Counted from the stretch's first letter, positions 1 through 8,780 are shown. The stretch: DNA of 64,000 bases from Leifsonia sp. NPDC080035 (GCF_040050925.1 NZ_CP157390.1:4009718-4073717); one strand, 5' to 3'. Program-made: numbers and translations. The notes: generated by a model from the letters alone, not told the origin.

Positions 1-1
1 G

Positions 2-316
2 GACGGCGAGGCCGGCTGCGGCGGCATCCGCGAACTGCGCGTGCCGCTCGCCGACGCCGAGGAGGGCTCCCCCGCCGTCCGCTACGAGATCAAGCACCTC
101 TGGGTCGCGCCGGAGCACCGGGGCCGCGGCCTCGGCCGCGCCATCCTCGCCGAGCTTGAGCACCGGGCCCGCGGGTTCGGGGCGACCGAGATCGTCCTCG
201 ACACGAACGCCAGCCTGGAGGCTGCGGGCGGCCTGTACCGCTCGCACGGCTACGAGAACATCCAGCCCTACAACGACAACCCGAACGCAACCGACTGGTT
301 CCGCAAGGTCCTCTGA
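2..316 (+). CDS. GNAT family N-acetyltransferase, 5'-truncated by the window edge
   Basis: The open frame runs from the first full codon at base 2 to a TGA at 314-316, so the real start lies upstream. It shows the C-terminal half of a GNAT fold: a beta-4 strand (KHLWVAPEHRG) followed by the acetyl-CoA-binding loop RGRGLGRAIL, which fits the Q/RxxGxG/A motif A, then helix and strand ending in the usual LYRSHGYENI segment (motif B). The family transfers an acetyl group from acetyl-CoA to an amine; the acceptor cannot be told from this part. An ATG at 41 is in frame, but starting there would remove an upstream strand, so I treat the gene as partial. Confidence 0.85.
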   Translation, partial: DGEAGCGGIRELRVPLADAEEGSPAVRYEIKHLWVAPEHRGRGLGRAILAELEHRARGFGATEIVLDTNASLEAAGGLYRSHGYENIQPYNDNPNATDWFRKVL

Positions 317-552
317 CCGCTGCCGTGCCCCGGGCCGCCCTCCGCCGGCCCGACTCCAACGGGCTGCCACGCTTCACGAGGTTGTTGCCCGACGGGACGG
401 TGCGGGACTTAGGCGACGATGGGCCGATTCTACAAATGCCATCGGAAGCGCGCCTTCGTGTCCGCATCGACGAAGAGAAACCCTCAGGGCCGAAACCCCA
501 CCCGTCGGTACCAGACCGACCGGTTTATGCGGACGGAGCAGGAGGTCGGGGC
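317..552. other. Intergenic stretch without a convincing gene
   Basis: Between the convergent ends of the GNAT gene and the histidine phosphatase gene. Several frames are open on both strands because of the GC content. None has a ribosome binding site, a recognisable domain or steady GC-rich third positions. It is somewhat less GC-rich around 430-530 than the flanks. No clear hairpin was seen. Confidence 0.4.
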
Positions 553-1155
553 TCAGACGGGCTGGAGCTCCGGGAGGCCGGTGCGCAGCTCCACAGGGAG
601 ATGGCCGAGGTCGTTGTGCACCACGAGCACCGGCGGCTTCGCCGAGCGCACCCGGATGATGGTGAGCCCGCAGTTGGCCTGGTTCAGGCCGAGCCAGCGC
701 CAGGCCGGGGCGTCGAAGACATGGCGGACGAACCAGCCGATCACGAAGTTGTGGGTGACGAGCAGGTCGTGCCTGTCGCCCATCGCGGGCGTCAGGAACT
801 CGTGCACCGCGTCCTCCATCTGCGCGCGTCCCGCCTCGATCTCGGCCTCGGTCACCGGGCCGAAGAACGACTCGAACGCCTTCGGCATGTCCGGCGTCGG
901 GCCCGAGGGAATGCAGTCGAAGAGCAGGCTCGACGGCTCCGGCGTGAGCGCCGGCATGCGCTCGGCGATGATCTCGGCCGTCTCCGCTGCGCGGTTGAGC
1001 GGCGAGTGGTACATCGCCGTGAATGGGACGCCGCTCAGCCGGTCGGCGATGAGCTGCGCCTGACGCTTCCCGCGCGGCGAGAGCGGGCCGTCCGGCATGC
1101 CGTGCTCGGCGTCCTGCTGCTCGCCGTGGCGCACGAGGTAGAGGTAGTGGGGCAC
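553..1155 (-). CDS. Histidine phosphatase family protein (phosphoglycerate mutase-like)
   Basis: 200 residues, the usual size of a single-domain histidine phosphatase. The catalytic RHG triplet is at residues 9-11 (LVRHGEQ), where His10 would carry the phosphate. The second core arginine region (FTAMYHSPLNRAAETAEII, about residues 46-64) and the late histidine (LLVTHNFVIGWF, about 132-143) are present. Such enzymes hydrolyse phosphate esters; the substrate cannot be inferred. The start is a GTG at 1155 with AAAGGT a few bases upstream. It lies 39 bp downstream of the M16 peptidase gene on the same strand and is probably co-transcribed with it. Confidence 0.85.
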   Translation of the reverse strand: MPHYLYLVRHGEQQDAEHGMPDGPLSPRGKRQAQLIADRLSGVPFTAMYHSPLNRAAETAEIIAERMPALTPEPSSLLFDCIPSGPTPDMPKAFESFFGPVTEAEIEAGRAQMEDAVHEFLTPAMGDRHDLLVTHNFVIGWFVRHVFDAPAWRWLGLNQANCGLTIIRVRSAKPPVLVVHNDLGHLPVELRTGLPELQPV

Positions 1156-1194
1156 CGGGTATGACCTTTCGGATCGGGATGTTTCGGCGGCGGA

Positions 1195-2544
1195 TCAGGA
1201 CGCGAGACCGGCGAACATGTCGTCGGTGACGCTCCCCACCGCGGAGATGGAGACCGGTCGCCCCGCCAGATCGGCGGCGAGGTCGCGCACGTCGTCGGCG
1301 GTGACGAGGTGCAGACGGCGGAGGCTCTCATCGAGGTCGGCGAACTCGCCCAGGCTGATCTCGGCGCGGCCGAGACGCGACATCCTGGTGTCCGAGTCCT
1401 CCAACGCGAGCGCGGCGCCTCCCGACAGCTGGCCGACAGCGCGGCGCAGCTCCTCCGGGGTGACGCCGTCGCCGGCGAGGCGGCGCAGCTCGTCGAGCAT
1501 CAGCTCGGCGACCTGCCGGGCCTTCGCGGGCGCGCAGCCCGCGTAGAGCCCGAAGACTCCGGCGTCCGAGTAGGCGCCGGAGAACGAGTAGACGGAGTAG
1601 GCGAGGCCGCGCTTCTCGCGGACCTCCTGGAACAGCCGGCTCGACATCCCGCCGCCGAGGACCGAGTTGAGCACGCTCATGGTCGTGCGGCGCTCGTCGG
1701 TGGTGAGGATGCCTGGCACGCCGATCAGCAGGTTCACCTGCTCGGTGGGACGCTCGACCGTGACGACCTCGGCGCCGCGCACGACAGGGACCGCGGTGGT
1801 GCTGCGGCGCTCGACGGGGCTCGCGGCGAGCTCCGGGTCCCAGCCCGCCGCCGCGAGCGCGCGCTTCACGCCGCTCACGAGCAGATCGTGGTCGACGGCC
1901 CCCGCCGCGGTGATGACGAGGTCCTGCGGACGGTAATTGGCGCGGTAGTGCGTCCACACGGCGTCGCGCTCGGCCGCGCGGATGGTCTCCGGACGGCCGC
2001 CGATCGGCCGGCCGAGCGGGTGGTCGCCGAGGACGGCGGAGAAGAACCGGTCGTTGGCGACGTCGGCGGGGTCGTCCTCCGCCATCGAGAGCTCCTCAAG
2101 GATCACACCGCGCTCGTTCTCGAACTCCGCGGGGTCCAGCAGCGAGGAGGTGAGCATGTCGCCGATCACCTCGACGGCCATTGGGAGGTCCCTGTCCTGC
2201 ACTTTGGCGTAGTAGCAGGTGTACTCCTTGGCCGTCATCGCGTTGTGCTCGCCGCCGACCGAGTCGAAGGCGACAGCGATGTCCAGCGCCGTCCGGGTCG
2301 GCGTGCCCTTGAAGAGCAGGTGCTCGAGGAAGTGCGTCGACCCGAGGCTGCCCGGCACCTCGCCCGTCTCGTCGCGCGATCCGACGGCGACCCAGTAGCC
2401 GAGGGTGGCGCTGCGCGCGCCGGGGACCTGCTCGCTCAGGACGCGGACGCCGCTCGGGAGCACGGTCCGCCTGACCAGCGCCTCACCGGATGCGGCGAAA
2501 GTGAGGTCGGCCAGACCGAGAGGGAGGTCGACTGCGCTGTTCAT
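1195..2544 (-). CDS. M16 family zinc metallopeptidase (pitrilysin/processing-peptidase-like)
   Basis: About 449 residues from the ATG at 2544. The inverted zinc motif HFLEH is at residues 71-75, and the third zinc ligand is expected in RGVILEE near residue 151, matching the HxxEH-x75-E spacing of the family. The C-terminal half is the second, non-catalytic M16 domain with the conserved GLAYSVYSF-type segment. The frame is open to 2601, but the segment before MNSAVDLP looks non-coding; GGAGGGG directly abuts the ATG, closer than normal, so the start is uncertain by a few codons. In many actinobacteria this gene follows pnp (polynucleotide phosphorylase); here a TetR gene stands upstream instead. 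Confidence 0.87.
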   Translation of the reverse strand: MNSAVDLPLGLADLTFAASGEALVRRTVLPSGVRVLSEQVPGARSATLGYWVAVGSRDETGEVPGSLGSTHFLEHLLFKGTPTRTALDIAVAFDSVGGEHNAMTAKEYTCYYAKVQDRDLPMAVEVIGDMLTSSLLDPAEFENERGVILEELSMAEDDPADVANDRFFSAVLGDHPLGRPIGGRPETIRAAERDAVWTHYRANYRPQDLVITAAGAVDHDLLVSGVKRALAAAGWDPELAASPVERRSTTAVPVVRGAEVVTVERPTEQVNLLIGVPGILTTDERRTTMSVLNSVLGGGMSSRLFQEVREKRGLAYSVYSFSGAYSDAGVFGLYAGCAPAKARQVAELMLDELRRLAGDGVTPEELRRAVGQLSGGAALALEDSDTRMSRLGRAEISLGEFADLDESLRRLHLVTADDVRDLAADLAGRPVSISAVGSVTDDMFAGLAS

Positions 2545-2601
2545 CCCCTCCACCCTACGCCAGACGCTGTGGAATCCCGGAGAGAACGAAAATGAGGACA
2601 A

Positions 2602-2628
2602 ACAGACTGGTCTGTCTACCTATATACT
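2602..2628 (+). promoter_or_regulatory. Probable TetR operator with adjoining -10 element
   Basis: A perfect inverted repeat, ACAGAC-TG-GTCTGT, occupies 2602-2615, and TATACT, a good -10 hexamer, follows at 2623-2628. The site lies between the M16 peptidase start (2544, minus) and the TetR start (2732, plus). That is the expected place for an autoregulatory operator overlapping the -35 region. That the neighbouring TetR protein binds it is inference. Confidence 0.55.
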
Positions 2629-2731
2629 GATCTCACCGCCTGGGTCGGTCGTCCCCCTTGGACCGACCCAGGTGGTTCTCGTGACCAACTGAGGGCGTGT
2701 GATCCGCCCCTGACCGAAGGAGTCGTGCCGG

Positions 2732-3316
2732 ATGGTCGTAAGTGCCCGAGCGACCATCCGGCCGCCAGCGCCGTCGAAGCTCAAGATCCTCGCCACCGCG
2801 GACGAGCTCTTCTACCAGGAGGGCATCCACACCGTCGGGGTGGACAGGATCATCGCCGGCGCGCGAGTGACGAAGGCCACGTTCTACAAGCACTTCCGGT
2901 CGAAGGATCTGCTCATCATCGCCTACGTCGAGGGCCGCGACCGCCAGGTGCGCGAGTGGTTCGCCGAGCAAGAACGGCAGAACGCCGACCCGCGCGACAT
3001 CGCCCGCGCCCTGGTCGACTGGATCAACGACGAGGCGGTCCGGCCCGGCTTCCGCGGCGACCCGTTCATCAACGCCGCAGCGCAGTTCGCCGACGAGACC
3101 AACCCGGTCCGCGTCGCGGTCACCACGCACCGCGACTGGTATGCGAAGCGCATCGAGGAGCTGTTCCGGCAGATCGGTCACCCGCGGCCCGGCGACGCCG
3201 CCGACGACCTCATCCTCGCCCGCGACGGCGCCCTGGCTGGCGGCTACGTCGGCGACCCGATCGCGGCGGGCGCGGCGCTGCACCGCTCGCTCGACCGCAT
3301 CCTCGGCGAGGCGTAG
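2732..3316 (+). CDS. TetR/AcrR family transcriptional regulator
   Basis: 194 residues with a typical N-terminal TetR helix-turn-helix: helices ILATADELFYQEGIHTVGVD and VTKATFYKHFRSKDLLI, residues about 18-60. The C-terminal ligand-binding domain is not specific enough to name an effector. The start is ATG 2732 with GAAGGAG at 2716-2722. A palindromic operator candidate sits about 120 bp upstream. The gene is convergent with the downstream aldo/keto reductase gene, and a hairpin separates the two stop codons. The target may be only itself and the divergent M16/phosphatase pair; this is inferred from position. Confidence 0.88.
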   Translation: MVVSARATIRPPAPSKLKILATADELFYQEGIHTVGVDRIIAGARVTKATFYKHFRSKDLLIIAYVEGRDRQVREWFAEQERQNADPRDIARALVDWINDEAVRPGFRGDPFINAAAQFADETNPVRVAVTTHRDWYAKRIEELFRQIGHPRPGDAADDLILARDGALAGGYVGDPIAAGAALHRSLDRILGEA

Positions 3317-3326
3317 TTCCCGGTTC

Positions 3327-3382
3327 GAGGGGCACGTTGTCGTCGCTTTCGGCGCCCGGAAGCGACAACGACGTGCCCCTCG
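3327..3382. terminator. Imperfect inverted repeat between convergent genes, probable bidirectional terminator
   Basis: CGAGGGGCACGT at 3327-3338 is mirrored by ACGTGCCCCTCG at 3371-3382, and inner segments (CGCTT/AAGCG) extend the pairing. It lies between the convergent stops of the TetR gene (3316) and the aldo/keto reductase gene (3414). There is no T-run, which is common in high-GC actinobacteria. Confidence 0.5.
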
Positions 3383-3413
3383 CCGTGCGCGTGCGCGAGC
3401 GGGGGCGTCCGGG

Positions 3414-4574
3414 CTACTCGGAGACGCGGTCGAGGTCGAGCATCTGGGCGCGGGTGAGGCGGATGCCCGCCGCGGCCATCAGCGCATCCACCTGCTCCGG
3501 CCGGCTCGCGCTGGCGACCGGCGCGACGATCGTGCGCTTGGCGAGCAGCCAGGCGATGGAGATGCTCGCCGGGGTGACGCCGTGCTCGGCGGCGATGCGG
3601 TCGAGCACCGCGAGCACGCGCATGCCCTTGCGGTTGACGTACGCCGACGCGCGCACGCTCCTGGCGTCCGCCGTGAGGTCGGCCTTCGAGCGGTACTTGC
3701 CGGTGAGGAACCCGTTCGCCAGCGCGTAGTACGGCATGACGGCGAGGCCCTGGGCCGCTGCGACGATGCGCAGCGCGCTCTCGAACTCGGCGCGATGCAT
3801 CAGGTTGTACTGCGTCTGGATCGCGATGAACTTGGGCAGGCCGGCCGAGGCGAGGATGCGCGCCTCGATCAGGCGGTCCGCCGAGAAGTTGGAGGCGGCC
3901 AGGTAGCGCACCTTGCCCGTCTCGATCAGCCATTCCGCGGTCGCCAGGCTGTCCTCCAGCGGCACCTCGGGGTCGTCGTCGTGGAAGTAGAGGACGTCGA
4001 TGCGGTCGGTCTGCAGCCGCTCCAGCGAGGCCTCGACGGCGCGCACGATGCTGACGGAACCGAGCCCCGGGTTCTCGTGGTGGCGGCCGACCTTGGTGGC
4101 GACGACGAGGTCGTCGCGGTTGCCGCGCTCGCGCATCCACTTGCCGATCAGGACCTCGCTGCGGCCGCCGACGTAGCTGTCCGCCGTGTCGATGAAGTCG
4201 CCGCCGAGGGCCGCGAACCGGTCGAGGATGGCGAGCGACGTGTCGCCGTCGGCGGTCCAGCCGAAGACACTGGCGCCGAGCGACAGCGGGTACACCGCGA
4301 GGTCGCTCTCGCCGATGCGGCGCGGGGCGAGGATCGACAGCGGGCCGGTGCGTTCCAGGGCGGGGTCGATGTCGAGGGGGCCGCCGGTGTCGGTGGACGG
4401 CTCCTCGCCACGCGGGACGGCGACGGCCGGAGCCGGGCGTGCCACGGGGGCCGACTCTGCAGCCGACTCACGGGGTGTGATCTCACCGCCAGCGGAATCG
4501 TCAGCGACGATCGCGGGAGCGGGTGCGCGGAGTCCGACCGACTCCAGCAGGCGCAGGGGAAGAAGCTGTGGCAT
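3414..4574 (-). CDS. Aldo/keto reductase with an N-terminal extension
   Basis: 386 residues, about 70-80 longer than a usual aldo/keto reductase. The catalytic domain starts near residue 84 (RRIGESDLAVYPLSLGASVF) and carries the tetrad Asp132/Tyr134 (FIDTADSY), Lys161 (VATKVGR) and His198 (VLYFHDDD). These enzymes reduce aldehydes or ketones with NADPH; the sequence is of the general AKR11/12-like 'predicted oxidoreductase' type and the substrate is unknown. Residues 1-80 are Pro/Ala/Glu-rich and low in complexity. The start is ATG 4574 with GGGGGAG just upstream. No ATG or GTG lies closer to the catalytic domain in a sensible place, so the extension is probably translated. Confidence 0.85.
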   Translation of the reverse strand: MPQLLPLRLLESVGLRAPAPAIVADDSAGGEITPRESAAESAPVARPAPAVAVPRGEEPSTDTGGPLDIDPALERTGPLSILAPRRIGESDLAVYPLSLGASVFGWTADGDTSLAILDRFAALGGDFIDTADSYVGGRSEVLIGKWMRERGNRDDLVVATKVGRHHENPGLGSVSIVRAVEASLERLQTDRIDVLYFHDDDPEVPLEDSLATAEWLIETGKVRYLAASNFSADRLIEARILASAGLPKFIAIQTQYNLMHRAEFESALRIVAAAQGLAVMPYYALANGFLTGKYRSKADLTADARSVRASAYVNRKGMRVLAVLDRIAAEHGVTPASISIAWLLAKRTIVAPVASASRPEQVDALMAAAGIRLTRAQMLDLDRVSE

Positions 4575-4736
4575 GCTCCCCCCTCTCCGACCGGCCCCTC
4601 TCCGACCGATTCGTGCGGCTCATCGAATCGATTCGAGAACGTCGCGTTCCCTGACGTTACTTGCAGAGTACGGCATCCCTCCGACACGCCGAGTCAGAAT
4701 CGGTGAACGCCGCCGAAACCGTTGGTCACAGTTTCA

Positions 4737-5558
4737 TCACGAAGCCGAAACGGCGCTCCGGCGCACCAGAGCGCGGGCGTGAGCGAGCACCGGGCCGTCC
4801 ACCATCCGCCCCTCGTGACGGAACACTCCCCCGCCCGCGGCGTCCGCCGCGGCGAGCAGCGCGCGGGCCTCGGCGAGCTGCTCCGGCGTCGGCGAATAGG
4901 CGGCGCGGATGACCACGACCTGCGACGGATGGATGCACGCGGTCGCCGCGAATCCCACCGCCACCGCGTCCTCCGCCTCGGCCGCGAGCCCGGCCGTGTC
5001 CCCGATGTCGAGGTGCACCGTGTCGATCGCGGCCTTCCCCGCCGCACCGGCCGCCAGCAGCACCGCGGAGCGCGCGTGCCGGGCGACATCCCGGTAGCCG
5101 CCGTCGGCGTGCCTGCTCGACGTGCCGCCGAGCGAGGCGACCAGGTCCTCCGCACCCCACATCAGCGCGACGACCGCCTCGTGCCTGGCGAGCTCGGGAG
5201 CCGCGAGCACGCCGGCCGCGGTCTCGCACAGCGCGATCGCCTCAAAGCCGGCGAGCGCGGCGAGATCGTCGACGCGCTCCGCCTTCGGCAGCATCACGGT
5301 GCGGTACGCGGTCCCGGCGAGCGCGGCGAGGTCCGCCGCGTGGTCGTCCGTCCCGGCCTGGTTCACGCGCACGATCACGCGCGCGGCGTCGAGGCCGGAC
5401 GCGGCGAGCGCCTCGCGCGCCGCCGGGCGCCGCTCGGGGTCCACCGCGTCCTCCAGGTCGATGATCACCGCATCCGCCCGCTCCAGCGCCTTCGCGTAGC
5501 GCTCCGGCCGGTCGGCCGGGCAGAACAGCAGCGCGGGGCCGTATGCGAAGCCGCTCAC
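4737..5558 (-). CDS. CitE-like HpcH/HpaI aldolase family CoA-ester lyase
   Basis: 273 residues of the CitE/MclA-like TIM-barrel family: RPERYAKAL and VIIDLEDAV near the N terminus (Mg/CoA site), ALCETAAGVL with the metal-binding Glu, and LMWGAEDLVASLGG. In the mycobacterial orthologous cluster the protein in this position (Rv2498c type) cleaves HMG-CoA-like and citramalyl-CoA esters, giving acetyl-CoA plus acetoacetate or pyruvate. The same role is inferred here from operon context. It starts at GTG 5558, and that codon overlaps the TGA of the upstream MaoC gene by 4 nt, so translation is probably coupled. It is the last gene of the operon. Confidence 0.85.
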   Translation of the reverse strand: MSGFAYGPALLFCPADRPERYAKALERADAVIIDLEDAVDPERRPAAREALAASGLDAARVIVRVNQAGTDDHAADLAALAGTAYRTVMLPKAERVDDLAALAGFEAIALCETAAGVLAAPELARHEAVVALMWGAEDLVASLGGTSSRHADGGYRDVARHARSAVLLAAGAAGKAAIDTVHLDIGDTAGLAAEAEDAVAVGFAATACIHPSQVVVIRAAYSPTPEQLAEARALLAAADAAGGGVFRHEGRMVDGPVLAHARALVRRSAVSAS

Positions 5559-6043
5559 GCCCCCGCCGCCTCGGCGTGCGCGTCCTTGCACCACACCATC
5601 ACCTGGCGGGTCGCCGTCGCGACGACGACGCCGTCCTGGTTGCGGGCGGTGTGCTCGAGCGTGACGATGCCCTGGCCGGGACGGGAGGCGGAGAGCCGCT
5701 TGGCCGTCACGACCGACTCCGAGTAGAGCGTGTCGCCGTGATGGACGGGATGCGGGAACGCCACCTCGCTGAAGCCGAGGTTCGCGACGATCGTACCCTG
5801 CGTCAGCTGGGCCACGGACGCCCCAACCAGGGTGGCCAGGGTGAACATCGAGTTGACCAGCCGTTCCCCGAACGGCTGCCTGGCCGACCACGCCGCATCC
5901 AGGTGCAGGGCTTGCGTGTTCATCGTCAGCGTGGTGAAGAGGACGTTGTCGGCCTCGGTGACCGTCCGACCGGGGCGGTGCAGGTACCGGGTGTCCAGCT
6001 CGAACTCCTCGTAGTACAGCCCGCGCTGCTCGACCTCTTTCAC
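5555..6043 (-). CDS. MaoC-like dehydratase domain protein (probable itaconyl-/methylglutaconyl-type CoA hydratase)
   Basis: 162 residues with a hot-dog fold: entry strand GLYYEEF, helix TEADNVLFTTLTMNTQALHLD, then FGERLVNSMFTLATLVG. In classical R-hydratases the active site reads D-x-N-P-x-H; here it is N-T-Q-A-L-H, the variant seen in mesaconyl/itaconyl-CoA hydratase-like MaoC proteins. The only hydratase in this operon, it would have to serve the hydration step of leucine or itaconate breakdown (inference). The start is GTG 6043, overlapping the TGA of the CoA-transferase B gene by 4 nt; its own stop overlaps the CitE-like gene by 4 nt. Confidence 0.8.
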   Translation of the reverse strand: MKEVEQRGLYYEEFELDTRYLHRPGRTVTEADNVLFTTLTMNTQALHLDAAWSARQPFGERLVNSMFTLATLVGASVAQLTQGTIVANLGFSEVAFPHPVHHGDTLYSESVVTAKRLSASRPGQGIVTLEHTARNQDGVVVATATRQVMVWCKDAHAEAAGA

Positions 6044-6702
6044 GACGCCTCCTCCGGTCCGGCGGCGAGCGGATCGACCGCGAGCGGCGCGCCGGTGGCG
6101 GCGACCACCTCGTCGACGGTCACGCCCGGCGCGAGTTCGCGCAGAACGAGGCCGTCCGGCGTCACGTCGATGACGGCCAGGTCGGTGATGATCCGGTCGA
6201 CGCAGCCCGTGCCGGTCAGCGGCAGGGTGCATTCGGCGAGGATCTTGGGCCGCCCCTCCTTGTCGACGTGCTCCATCATCACGATCAGCCGCTTGGCGCC
6301 GAAGACGAGGTCCATCGCCCCGCCCATCCCCTTGACCATCTTGCCCGGGATCATCCAGTTGGCCAGATCGCCGGACGCCGAGACCTCCATCGCGCCGAGC
6401 ACAGCGACGTCCACGTGGCCGCCGCGCACCATCCCGAACGAGAGCGACGAGTCGAAGTAGGCCGCACCGCGCTTGACCGTCACCGTCTCCTTGCCCGCGT
6501 TGATGAGGTCGGGATCGACGTCCGCGTCAGCCGGGTACGGCCCGACGCCGAGCACGCCGTTCTCGGAGTGCAGGATGACCTCGACGCCCTCCGGGATGTA
6601 GTTGGGGATCAGGGTGGGCATCCCGATGCCGAGGTTCACGTACTGGCCGTTCTCGAGCTCGCGGGCCACCCGGGCGGCGAGCTCGGTGCGGGTGAGGCTC
6701 AT
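6040..6702 (-). CDS. scoB: 3-oxoacid CoA-transferase subunit B
   Basis: 220 residues, full length for the beta subunit. The catalytic glutamate is Glu47 in LHSENGVLGVGPYP, which forms the gamma-glutamyl-CoA intermediate. GIGMPTLIPNY and the KGMGGAMDLV segment near residue 137 are also diagnostic. Together with subunit A it would transfer CoA between succinyl-CoA and acetoacetate, or activate itaconate in this cluster type. It starts at ATG 6702 with a 4-nt ATGA overlap to subunit A and ends with a 4-nt overlap into the MaoC gene. Confidence 0.9.
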   Translation of the reverse strand: MSLTRTELAARVARELENGQYVNLGIGMPTLIPNYIPEGVEVILHSENGVLGVGPYPADADVDPDLINAGKETVTVKRGAAYFDSSLSFGMVRGGHVDVAVLGAMEVSASGDLANWMIPGKMVKGMGGAMDLVFGAKRLIVMMEHVDKEGRPKILAECTLPLTGTGCVDRIITDLAVIDVTPDGLVLRELAPGVTVDEVVAATGAPLAVDPLAAGPEEAS

Positions 6703-7478
6703 CGTGCGCTCCCTTCCTGCTGCTCCTGTGGCGCCGCGACCGTGCGGCGCTCGATGCGCTTCTCGACGTCCGGCGCGTGCACGACGCGCTGGACGAAGAT
6801 CCCCGGCAGGTGCACCTCCCCCGGTGCGATCTCGCCCGGCTCGACCAGCTCCTCCACCTCGGCGATCGTGATCCGGCCGGCCATCGCCGCGAGCGGGTTG
6901 AAGTTCATCGCCGCCGCGTGGAAGACGAGGTTGCCGTGCCGGTCGCCCTTCGCCGCGTGCACGAGTGCGAAGTCGGGGCGGAGCGAGCGCTCGAGCACAT
7001 ACTCCGCGTCGTCGAAGGTGCGCACCTCCTTCGCCTCGCTCGCCACGGCCACCGAGCCGTCCGCGGCGTAGCGGCGCGGCAGCCCGCCGAGGGCGATCTG
7101 CGTGCCGACGCCTGCCGGCGTGTAGAACGCCGGGATGCCGGCACCGCCCGCCCGCAGCTTCTCGGCGAGCGTGCCCTGCGGCGTCAGCTCCACCTCCAGC
7201 TCGCCGGAGAGGAACTGCCGGGCGAACTCCTTGTTCTCACCGACGTAGGAGCTGATCATCTTGCGGATGCGGTGCTCGGCGAGCAGCAGGCCGAGGCCCC
7301 AGTCGTCGACGCCGCAGTTGTTGCTGACCACCTCGAGGTCGGTGGTCCCCGCCTCCAGCAGCGCGTGGATGAGCGCGCTCGGGATGCCGCAGAGGCCGAA
7401 GCCGCCGACCGCCAGCGAGCTGCCGTCCGCGATGTCGGCCACCGCCTCCCCCGCGCTCCCCACCGTCTTGTCGATCAC
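6699..7478 (-). CDS. scoA: 3-oxoacid CoA-transferase subunit A
   Basis: About 259 residues, with the subunit A signatures VGGFGLCGIPSALI near the N terminus and SNNCGVDDWGLG after it. An ATG at 7499 is in frame, but the codons between it and GTG 7478 form a purine-rich Shine-Dalgarno stretch (GGAGAGGGGAGAGG). I therefore prefer GTG 7478, giving VIDKTVGSAGEAV at the N terminus. The stop overlaps scoB by 4 nt. Unlike other junctions in the operon, the upstream gap to the acyl-CoA dehydrogenase gene is almost 100 bp and holds an inverted repeat, so this half may have its own expression level. Confidence 0.88.
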   Translation of the reverse strand: MIDKTVGSAGEAVADIADGSSLAVGGFGLCGIPSALIHALLEAGTTDLEVVSNNCGVDDWGLGLLLAEHRIRKMISSYVGENKEFARQFLSGELEVELTPQGTLAEKLRAGGAGIPAFYTPAGVGTQIALGGLPRRYAADGSVAVASEAKEVRTFDDAEYVLERSLRPDFALVHAAKGDRHGNLVFHAAAMNFNPLAAMAGRITIAEVEELVEPGEIAPGEVHLPGIFVQRVVHAPDVEKRIERRTVAAPQEQQEGSAR

Positions 7479-7499
7479 CCGTCCCTCTCCCCTCTCCAA

Positions 7500-7566
7500 C
7501 CGTCGAGTACGCGAAAAATAGCCCGAATCCCGCCGAGTCGCCAGATGTTCTTCGTACTCGGCGGGT
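7500..7566. repeat. Imperfect palindrome inside the acyl-CoA operon (GAGTACG...CGTACTCGGCGG module)
   Basis: CCGTCGAGTACGCGAAAA at 7500-7517 is mirrored by TTCTTCGTACTCGGCGGG at 7548-7565. A partial third copy (CCCGCCGAGTCG) lies between. The right arm shares the module TTCTTCGTACTCGGCGG with 34352-34368. It sits between the acyl-CoA dehydrogenase and scoA genes, both on the minus strand, so it could act as a partial terminator or processing site within the operon (inference). Confidence 0.6.
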
Positions 7567-7575
7567 GGGGTGCGG

Positions 7576-8780
7576 TCAGGACTCGAAGCCCAGCGCGCGG
7601 GAGATCACCATGAGCTGGACCTCCGAGGTGCCCTCGCCGATCTCCAGGATCTTGGAGTCGCGGTAGTGCCGCGCCACCGGGCTCTCGTTGAGGAACCCGT
7701 AGCCGCCGAAGATCTGCGTCGCGTCGCGGGCGTTGTCCATCGCCGCCTCGCTGCCGACCAGCTTCGCGATCGAGGCCTCCATCTTGAACGGCACGCCCGC
7801 CATCAGCTTGAAGCAGGCGTCGTAGTAGGCGAGGCGCGCCGCGTGGACACGGGCCTGCATCCGGGCGATCTTGAACGCGATGTACTGGTTGGAGCCGATC
7901 GGGCGGCCGAAGACATTGCGGCTCTTGGCGTAGCGCATCGCCTCCTCCAGACAGCCCTGGGCGGCGCCCGTGCAGAGCGCCGCGAACGCGACGCGGCCCT
8001 CGTCGAGCGTCGCGACGAAGTTCGCATAGCCGCGGCCGCGCTCGCCGAGCAGGTTGGCCTCCGGCACCCGCACGTCCGTGAGGGTGAGCGGGTGCGTGTC
8101 CGACGTGTGCCAGCCGACCTTGTCGTAGACGGGCTCGGCGACGAAGCCGGGCGTACCCGTCGGGACGATGATCGCGGACAGCTCCTTCTTGATCGAGCCG
8201 TCGGCGCGCTGCTGCTCGCCCGTCACCGCGGTGATCGTGACGAGCCTGGTGATCTCCGAGCCCGAGTTGGTGATGAACTGCTTGGTCCCGTTGATGACCC
8301 ACTCGCCGTCCACCAGCTCCGCGGTGGTCTTCGTGCCGGAGGCGTCCGAACCCGCGTCCGCCTCGGTCAGCCCGAACCCGGCGAGCGCCTCGCCCCTGGC
8401 GAGCATCGGCAGCCACTGCTGCTTCTGCTCCTCCGAGCCGTTCCGGAAGATCGGCATGGCGCCGAGGCCGATGCCCGCCTCCAGGGTGACACCGATCGAC
8501 TGGTCGACCCGGCCGAGTTGCTCGACCGCGAGGCAGAGCGAGAGGTAGTCCTTGCCCTGGCCGCCGTACTCGACGGGGAACGGGAGGCCGAACAGGCCCA
8601 TCCTGCCCATCTCGGCGATGATCTCGTACGGCAGGCTGCGCTTGGTGTCGTACTCGTAGGCGGCCGGCGCGACGACGGTGTCGGCGAAGTCGCGCACCGT
8701 CTCGCGCAGGCGGCGCTGGTCCTCGGTGAGCTCGAAGCCCGCGACGTCGCTGTCGGAGGCGGGACGGGACATCTGCATGG

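Noticed and set aside
325..1164. Overlapping plus-strand frames from 325 and 419 extending into the histidine phosphatase gene.
   Set aside because: Their C-terminal parts are antisense to the phosphatase, they lack ribosome binding sites, and the 5' parts do not resemble any family.
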